In this document: in pieces, positions 62,137 through 64,000 of the stretch
Layout of the letters: every line of letters starts with the position of its first letter
How positions within the stretch are numbered: the first letter of the stretch is position 1
From: CBDCVN01 sp965223585
GTDB taxonomy: Bacteria > Deinococcota > Deinococci > Deinococcales > Trueperaceae
Assembly: GCA_965223585.1 (NCBI GenBank)
Contig: CBDCWW010000024.1
Span: forward strand, 248,001-312,000
DNA: 64,000 nucleotides
Reading direction: 5' to 3'
Made by a program: the position numbers and the translations under genes
Notes under the pieces: generated by a model
What the model was told of the DNA's origin: nothing
Database searches by the model: none
Seen by the model: the letters and a program-made list of their open reading frames with translations, nothing else

Positions 62137-63236
62137 TTTCCTTTCTCTTTAATCTTAAAAATAACTGCTTCTAAAACAGAAGCTTCAATGGCTTCAATAT
62201 TATCTAGGTGTTCTTGTACAGACTCGTGCCAAGGCTTATCACCAAAAAGTTCAGGAAAATCATCACAGTGCTCGAGCCAATTATCAATTACTCGTATTGC
62301 CTGAGGAAAAGCAGCGCTTAAGCTCAAACATGCTAATTCAAGTGGACGGCGGCTATCTTCTCTACTGTCAACATCAAAAAGTACTCCAAAGTTTACTTCA
62401 TCTTGTTCAGAAAGGTAACAATTTACCACTTGCCATTGTCTTGCCCTAAGGATTGGGTCTTTTTGCTTAAAGGGAGTAGAGTTCGTAGCAAGGATATAAA
62501 GTACTGCAAAACCATAATCTTCTGGTGCTAAGTTATATTTATCTTCCAAGTAGTCAGCAATGATGTTTAGTAAAGATATCCCAGAGAGGGGTAAACAGCC
62601 AAAAGCATAAAGAAGTAGGGGCAAGTCATTTTTAGGCCATAGTTTAATGACCTCATACCAAGATTCACTAAAAAGTTTGCGTACTAACTTAAGCAAGCTT
62701 CCACCAATAGTGTGCTTACCTTTACTACCTGCCTGTGCAAGGCTTGGCAACCAAGTAAATATATCTACTACACTCATAGAATTTATATCAAGTTGGGTAA
62801 GGTTCTCATTACCTAAATAGAGTTTTAAGGAGCTTTCTTTTAATAAGTAGTTTTTAATGGTTACATCTGTTAGGGTTGCAATCTCACTTAAAGCAATGTT
62901 TTTTAAGCAAACCATGAACTCTTGCCATGTTTGCTCGAGCCCCTTTTGAATAAGATCTCGTATCTCTTTTTCACTCTTACCAGATACCAAATAGCCATTT
63001 AGATAATCGTTGACTACATCAAAAAGCAATGCTAACCATTGGTGTGGCGCTTTGCTGGGACGATACTTAGACATCCCTTTAGCAAAAGCAAGTTCCAGAA
63101 AATGTAAGACAAAAAAGTGGCGACCTCTTGCTAAATCACCGTGCCCCTCAAGAGCCAAACTATAAAAGTGGTCAACAAACGGTTGAATTCTATAGCTCCC
63201 CGTATTTGCCATTTCGAAGTCGCTTTCAGCACTCAT
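62133..63236 (-). CDS. Unknown protein, first gene of STAND operon
   Basis: 367 aa, soluble, mostly helical (FVLHFLELAFAKGMSKYRPS, LPLLLYAFGCLPLSGISLLN, NIEAIEASVLEAVIFKIKEK). No motif recognised. The start at 63236 or the internal ATG at 63212 are both possible. Opens a tightly packed four-gene operon; a copy of the exported-protein module lies 226 bp upstream. Confidence 0.7.
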   Translation of the reverse strand: MSAESDFEMANTGSYRIQPFVDHFYSLALEGHGDLARGRHFFVLHFLELAFAKGMSKYRPSKAPHQWLALLFDVVNDYLNGYLVSGKSEKEIRDLIQKGLEQTWQEFMVCLKNIALSEIATLTDVTIKNYLLKESSLKLYLGNENLTQLDINSMSVVDIFTWLPSLAQAGSKGKHTIGGSLLKLVRKLFSESWYEVIKLWPKNDLPLLLYAFGCLPLSGISLLNIIADYLEDKYNLAPEDYGFAVLYILATNSTPFKQKDPILRARQWQVVNCYLSEQDEVNFGVLFDVDSREDSRRPLELACLSLSAAFPQAIRVIDNWLEHCDDFPELFGDKPWHESVQEHLDNIEAIEASVLEAVIFKIKEKGK

Positions 63237-64000
63237 ATTATTACAGATTTATAACATAATTTTGCATAAAAACTAATTATTGAATAAAAATCTATGATCA
63301 GTTTGTTTATAAACTAAAGCTCATAAGTTTTCATTTTAATGTCCCACCAGACCCGATTGTGTGGCAAGAGCACACCTAATAATTAGGTGCTAGAAAGGGA
63401 AAAGGGGACAATAATCAAGAATCTCTATACCTTAAATGCTTTTTTGACCTTTCTTTATGAGAGTCACACCTTGGTGTGCTAAGCGAAAGTGTATGTCAAG
63501 TTGTGTAAATGTGCAGGAAAGTTAGAGTAGTTTCTGGATTTGCAAAATGATGTCAAAAAAGTGCTACAAGATAAAGGATATTTTAAGCAAAAACGATAAG
63601 CCACCCTCCCACACAATCTAAACTCATTAATGACACGATCATGACACGCCTTGATAGTAAACTCATTTCAAGGAGGTGATATATCAAAAACATTTAATTT
63701 ATCACTTGTCAGAACCCTAAAGATACATTTGTAATTGCTTTTAACTACCCCCAAATAGTTCCCAAAGATATATAAATCTTTCGTAAGCTAATCCCTTATG
63801 CTACTTTAGAGTTCATTTACCCTGTAAGGCTTCTAAAATCTGATAAATGTAAATTATTTATCGAAGTGTCTATAAAAATAGCTGTCCCTAAATAAGATTT
63901 TGGGGGTGGCAAAGGCAAAATGAAGATTTCAAAGTGCTTGCACTCACCATAATGCTGAAGTATTTTCACAAAAGTTAAGGTGATGATAGCTTACTATCAT
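63237..64000. other. Terminal non-coding stretch
   Basis: About 760 bp without a supportable ORF. It holds the module at 63462, a perfect CACCTAAT-T-ATTAGGTG palindrome (about 63374-63390), a perfect Shine-Dalgarno-like AAGGAGGTGAT near 63673 with no ORF of substance after it, and ATGATAG-CTTA-CTATCAT at the extreme end (63983-64000). Confidence 0.5.
63462..63533 (-). promoter_or_regulatory. Shared upstream module, copy 8
   Basis: CACACC-TT-GGTGTG with the blocks TGTAAAT, CAGGAAAGTTAGAGTAGTTT; the most diverged copy. It faces the STAND operon on the minus strand and may drive it, or may be left from a lost family unit. Confidence 0.55.

Noticed and set aside
63660..63700. ATCACCTCCTT on the minus strand, like the 3' end of 16S rRNA
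   Set aside because: The preceding bases do not match the conserved 16S tail. On the plus strand it is a lone Shine-Dalgarno-like string with only a 14-codon ORF after it.
1..64000. tRNA and rRNA genes
   Set aside because: No cloverleaf with a T-loop consensus or rRNA segment was recognised on reading both strands; a covariance search would settle it.

Overview
The window comes from an AT-rich bacterium (roughly 37-38 % G+C by eye) with an outer envelope. It carries a Thermus-type V/A-ATPase cluster in the order G-I-K-E-C-F, SufC-SufB, rsmG-parA-parB, tandem zinc-ribbon/kinase/WD40 proteins, a LolA-like lipoprotein-sorting protein with an FtsX-type permease, and many lipoproteins. The ATPase order and gene set recall Deinococcota, but base composition is unlike known members, so I hold that only as a weak inference. 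The palindrome CTCGAG occurs about 38 times in host DNA and was not seen inside any insertion sequence.

Layout. 1-6.8 kb is a Russian-doll nest of five insertion sequences inside a leucine-rich-repeat gene: an IS3 element holding an IS630 and an ISAzo13 element, the IS630 itself holding a second IS630 and a second ISAzo13. 7-19.1 kb is core genome: a subtilisin-like protein lacking its catalytic Asp, metK, dinB-like, parB, parA, rsmG, two kinase/WD40 genes, then sufC-sufB on the other strand. An IS4-type element (19.2-20.9 kb) follows.

21.28-27.43 kb is an array of integron gene cassettes with no integrase in the window (a CALIN-like array). Six attC sites of 111-114 bp were recognised, plus two further core sites. 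Cassette genes include a TIR/deoxyribosyltransferase-like protein, two small two-gene cassettes, a decayed gene and a GNAT acetyltransferase. One attC is split by an ORF-less group II intron. A ~190-bp promoter-bearing segment lies just upstream of the first core site and recurs at 56.8 kb; the two copies diverge exactly at the core site.

27.5-38 kb mixes host genes: LolA-like protein and permease, sirtuin plus SMI1-like gene (cut by an IS5 element), mscL, a PD-(D/E)XK protein, spondin lipoprotein, CcbP-like protein, VWA repeat protein and tsaD. 38.1-42.6 kb is the V-ATPase cluster without the A, B and D subunits. 43-57 kb is a tandem family of beta-propeller lipoproteins and other exported proteins. 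Each unit has the same ~75-bp upstream module and the same terminator hairpin, and two members are broken by insertion sequences. 57.4-63.2 kb is a four-gene operon built round a trypsin-STAND NTPase-membrane protein with two unrecognised partners, a plausible undescribed conflict or signalling system. The last ~760 bp hold no gene I can support.
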